This document shows positions 33,623 through 35,924 of a stretch of 35,924 nucleotides of DNA, piece by piece (within the stretch, counting starts at the first letter, position 1; each line of letters begins with the position of its first letter). Both the position numbers and the translations under genes were made by a program. Source of the DNA: Actinomadura sp. KC216 (GTDB taxonomy: Bacteria; Actinomycetota; Actinomycetes; Streptosporangiales; Streptosporangiaceae); contig NZ_SMJX01000059.1 in NCBI RefSeq assembly GCF_004348535.1, positions 1-35,924 of the forward strand, written 5' to 3'. The notes below the pieces were generated by a model that saw only the letters and a program-made list of their open reading frames with translations, had not been told where the DNA came from and ran no database searches.

Positions 33623-34666
33623 TCATCCCCCCGACAGGCCGGTGACCTCGTGCCAGCGGCGTTGGATCTCGTTGCGGGACTCGGGCTTCATGATCCAATC
33701 GGTGTGCAGGCGCATCGCGGGAAGCCGCGCCAGCGGCAGGAGGCCCTGGGGCGTGGGCGCGTCCAGGCGCGGCGAGTAGTTGCCGTCCTTGACGAGAATG
33801 CGCGCCACCTCCGGGGACATGAGATAGCGGAAGAAGGTGCGGGCCGCACCCGGATGGGGGGCCTCGGCGAGCACCGAGGCCGCCGACGGGACGATGATCC
33901 CGCCCTCCCGGGGAACCGCGATGCGGGTCGAGCCCTTCGGGTGCAGCGGGTACTGCTTGGTGTAGTTGGAGAGGGTGTATCCGATCCCCGCCTGCCGGGC
34001 GGCCACCATGCGCGCCGAGTCGGTGACGTAGTTGGTGAAGCCGGCCCCGCCGTGCGCCAGCCGCCGCCAGTAGCCCCACCCGAACCGCCGGTCGGGCACG
34101 GTGGCGGAGATCAGGGTCGCCATGGTGCCGGCCACGACCGGCGACGGCATCACGGTCAGCGGAGCGTAGCGGGGGTCGAGGAGGTCGAACCACGACCCGG
34201 GCGGCGCCAGCCCCCGCGAGCGCAGGGCCTCGACGTTGTACCAGAGGGCGCCCACCGCGATCCGCGGCGCCGCCCAGCGGCCCCGCGGGTCGTAGTAGCC
34301 CTTGCGCATCTCCGCGAACTGCGGCAGGGGCACCTCGGCGAACGCGCCGTCCCGGGCGAGGACCTCGGTCACCGCGGGGTCGGCGAGGACGACCACGTCG
34401 CCGCCCAGCGAGCCGGACTCGCTCTCGGTCTGGATGCGCGCCCCGAGCTCGAGCGTTTCGCCCAGCACGTAGGTCGCCCGGACGTCCGGATGCGCGCGGT
34501 TGAAGGCGTCGACCACCTGCCGCGTGGTCGACTGCGGCCAGGACGTGTAGAAGACGACGCGCCCGGCGTCTCGGTCGGCGGAGGCGGTGGTGCACGCCGT
34601 GGACAGAAACAAGAATGGCACCAACAAACGGGACAGGGCTTTTCGGGTGGTTTTCTTGCATGGCAC
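33623..34666 (-). CDS. Solute-binding lipoprotein, Fe(III)/2-aminoethylphosphonate receptor class
   Basis: This 347-residue extracellular receptor of family 1/13 type has a lipoprotein signal (CKKTTRKALSRLLVPFLFLS, then TAC) with lipobox Cys25. Landmarks are RVVFYTSWPQSTTRQVVDAF at the mature N-terminus, GDVVVLADPAVTEVL, RIAVGALWYNVEAL, and PREGGIIVPSAASVL followed by ARTFFRYLMSPEVARIL. GTG at 34664-34666 is chosen because AGAGGAG stands seven bases before it and it gives a compact signal peptide; the frame is open to GTG at 34723. The Tyr pair that binds iron in FbpA-type receptors is not evident, so an organic anion such as a phosphonate is plausible. It is the first gene of the leftward operon. 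Confidence 0.87.
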   Translation of the reverse strand: MPCKKTTRKALSRLLVPFLFLSTACTTASADRDAGRVVFYTSWPQSTTRQVVDAFNRAHPDVRATYVLGETLELGARIQTESESGSLGGDVVVLADPAVTEVLARDGAFAEVPLPQFAEMRKGYYDPRGRWAAPRIAVGALWYNVEALRSRGLAPPGSWFDLLDPRYAPLTVMPSPVVAGTMATLISATVPDRRFGWGYWRRLAHGGAGFTNYVTDSARMVAARQAGIGYTLSNYTKQYPLHPKGSTRIAVPREGGIIVPSAASVLAEAPHPGAARTFFRYLMSPEVARILVKDGNYSPRLDAPTPQGLLPLARLPAMRLHTDWIMKPESRNEIQRRWHEVTGLSGG

Positions 34667-34777
34667 AGGCGCGCTCCTCTCGGCGCTCCCCGCTGAACAG
34701 TTGCCCTCGGTGAGGCGTGTCACGAAGGTGTGCGGTCACGATAGCGGCATGGCATCAGAGTTTGAAATAGAAAATCC

Positions 34778-34791
34778 CGAAGCATACTTCG
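34778..34791. promoter_or_regulatory. Inverted repeat in the divergent receptor/lysR promoter region
   Basis: CGAAG-CATA-CTTCG is a perfect 5-bp repeat in an AT-rich patch (34760-34790). It lies 112 bp from the receptor start and 128 bp from the LysR start. It is a candidate site for the divergent LysR protein. Confidence 0.35.
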
Positions 34792-34918
34792 TGTTGGCCG
34801 ATCGCCACGCGGGATCCGGGGCGAGGACGTTCTTTCCAAGCCGTTCCCCGATTACTTCCAGATTGCTACGATAACGGTAGTTCGCCGTCCGTCAGGTCAC
34901 GGTCCCCGGAGGGGTGTC

Positions 34919-35920
34919 TTGAAGAGCTACGTCCAGCAGGCAGCGGGAGGGCATCTCGATCTTGTCGCCCTCCACCTGCGCGTCTTCCATGCCGCCGCCC
35001 GTCTGGGCAGTTTTCGCAAAGCGGCTGAGGAGCTGTACCTTTCGCAGCCGACGGTGTCATTCCACATCCAGCATCTTGAGCGCGCCCTCGGCATACCACT
35101 GTTCACCCGCTCCCACCGAAAGGTCACGCTGACGCCCGCGGGCATGCTGCTCTATGACCACTCCACCGACGTCCTGGCCGCCACCGAGAGCCTGGCGGCA
35201 CGGCTGGGCGAGCTCACCGGGAAATTCCACGGGCGGCTGGCGATCGGCTTGACGAATCTGATGAGCTCGTACGTGCTCCCGCGCATCATCGGCGCCTTTC
35301 TCGCCCAGCACAAGGACGTGAAGGTCGTCTGGAATGTCGCCGGCAGCGGAGCGGTGCTGAAGTCGTTGCTCGACGGCGAGGTCGACATCGGGATCGTGGC
35401 CGAGCCGATCGACCGCGGCGACCTGGTCGCCGAGGAGTTCTTCCGCGACCACCACGTCGTGGTCGCGCCGCCCCGGCACCGCTGGTGCCTGGAAGAGCGG
35501 AAGATCGCGCTGAACGATCTGCTGGAAGAGCCGCTCATCGTGCAGGAGCCCGGATCGTGCACCTACACCGGCCTCGCCTCCTACCTGGACGCCAACGGGC
35601 TGTCGCTCTCCTCGTGCAACGTCGTCCTCGAAGTGAACAACTCCGAGTCGGTGAAGGCGCTGGTCGAGGCCGGGCTCGGGATCGCGGTCCTGCCGCGCAC
35701 CTCGGTCGTCACCGAGTTCCGCGCGGGCACGCTGAGCGAACTGCGGATCGAGGGCGACCCCATCGAGCACGTGTTCTCGGTGGTCTACCACCGCAACAAG
35801 CCGCTCAAGGGCGTGGCGAAGGCCTTTCTCGACTTCCTCCACCTCCGTGGCCCCGGCGAGACGGCTGAGACGGCCGACCCGGGGGAGACGGCCGACGACG
35901 CCGTCCCCATGAGAGCCTGA
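34919..35920 (+). CDS. LysR-family regulator divergent from the importer operon
   Basis: This 333-residue LysR regulator has a winged helix-turn-helix at ~15-75 (HLRVFHAAARLGSFRKAAEE, then LSQPTVSFHIQHLERALGIP) and a CysB/CbbR-like effector domain at ~100-305 (GRLAIGLTNLMSSYVLPRII, GSGAVLKSLLDGEVDIGIVA, EVNNSESVKALVEAGLGIAV). An acidic, repeated GETAETADPGETAD tail ends the protein. The start is TTG at 34919, five bases after GGAGGGG. It is transcribed away from the receptor gene, so it probably regulates the importer operon. The gene is complete, ending four bases before the window edge. Confidence 0.9.
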   Translation: MKSYVQQAAGGHLDLVALHLRVFHAAARLGSFRKAAEELYLSQPTVSFHIQHLERALGIPLFTRSHRKVTLTPAGMLLYDHSTDVLAATESLAARLGELTGKFHGRLAIGLTNLMSSYVLPRIIGAFLAQHKDVKVVWNVAGSGAVLKSLLDGEVDIGIVAEPIDRGDLVAEEFFRDHHVVVAPPRHRWCLEERKIALNDLLEEPLIVQEPGSCTYTGLASYLDANGLSLSSCNVVLEVNNSESVKALVEAGLGIAVLPRTSVVTEFRAGTLSELRIEGDPIEHVFSVVYHRNKPLKGVAKAFLDFLHLRGPGETAETADPGETADDAVPMRA

Positions 35921-35924
35921 GCAC

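Overview
The window is high-GC DNA (codon third positions are almost always G or C) with short intergenic spaces and many 4-base ATGA or GTGA stop/start overlaps. Its families (LacI and LysR regulators, Dpp-type transporters with a fused permease/ATPase, DUF6069, EACC1 and bicovalent flavin oxidases) point to a filamentous actinomycete, perhaps near Actinomadura or Streptosporangiales. The genus is an inference. No rRNA, tRNA or CRISPR array was recognised.

Bases 1-4400 are a graveyard of broken genes. They hold a mosaic IS5/IS481 transposase, one intact small membrane protein (DUF4760-like), the tail of a regulator, a frameshifted EACC1 conflict-system gene followed by the first ~25 codons of a caspase-like effector, and the tail of a DUF6069 membrane protein. 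Next come a divergent LysR gene and a secreted M64 metallopeptidase with a LysR-like operator between them, and then the N-terminal stub of an acetamidase/formamidase.

Bases 6762-22352 form one catabolic region. A leftward operon encodes a lipoprotein solute receptor, a DppB permease, a DppC-DppD fusion, a DppF ATPase and a TrzA/AtzA-like amidohydrolase. A LacI regulator and a YtcJ-like amidohydrolase lie in the middle. A rightward operon encodes a beta-hydroxyacid dehydrogenase, an M24 hydrolase lacking one canonical metal ligand, 2-oxoacid dehydrogenase E1 alpha and beta, and an aldehyde dehydrogenase. The motif GCAAACGATTG and close variants occur beside the start of all four transcription units, so the LacI protein very probably controls the whole region. 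Uptake of an amide- or peptide-like compound followed by hydrolysis and oxidation is the simplest reading; the substrate is unknown.

Bases 22945-26560 contain a BBE-type flavin oxidase with both covalent FAD attachment residues, an aquaporin stub, and a secreted protein built of two related ~170-residue halves with a one-base frameshift in a run of seven C. A perfect 17-bp hairpin closes this block.

Bases 26799-35920 form a second metabolic region. Its centre is a dehydrogenase strongly resembling phosphite (phosphonate) dehydrogenase PtxD, with the known substrate and catalytic residues in place. It overlaps a LysR gene in the same order as ptxD-ptxE. Around it are a divergent TIM-barrel isomerase, an Ldh2-type oxidoreductase and a three-gene importer of the Fe(III)/2-aminoethylphosphonate class, with a second LysR gene divergent from the importer. 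A reduced-phosphorus or organophosphonate system with an unusual transporter is the most interesting hypothesis here.
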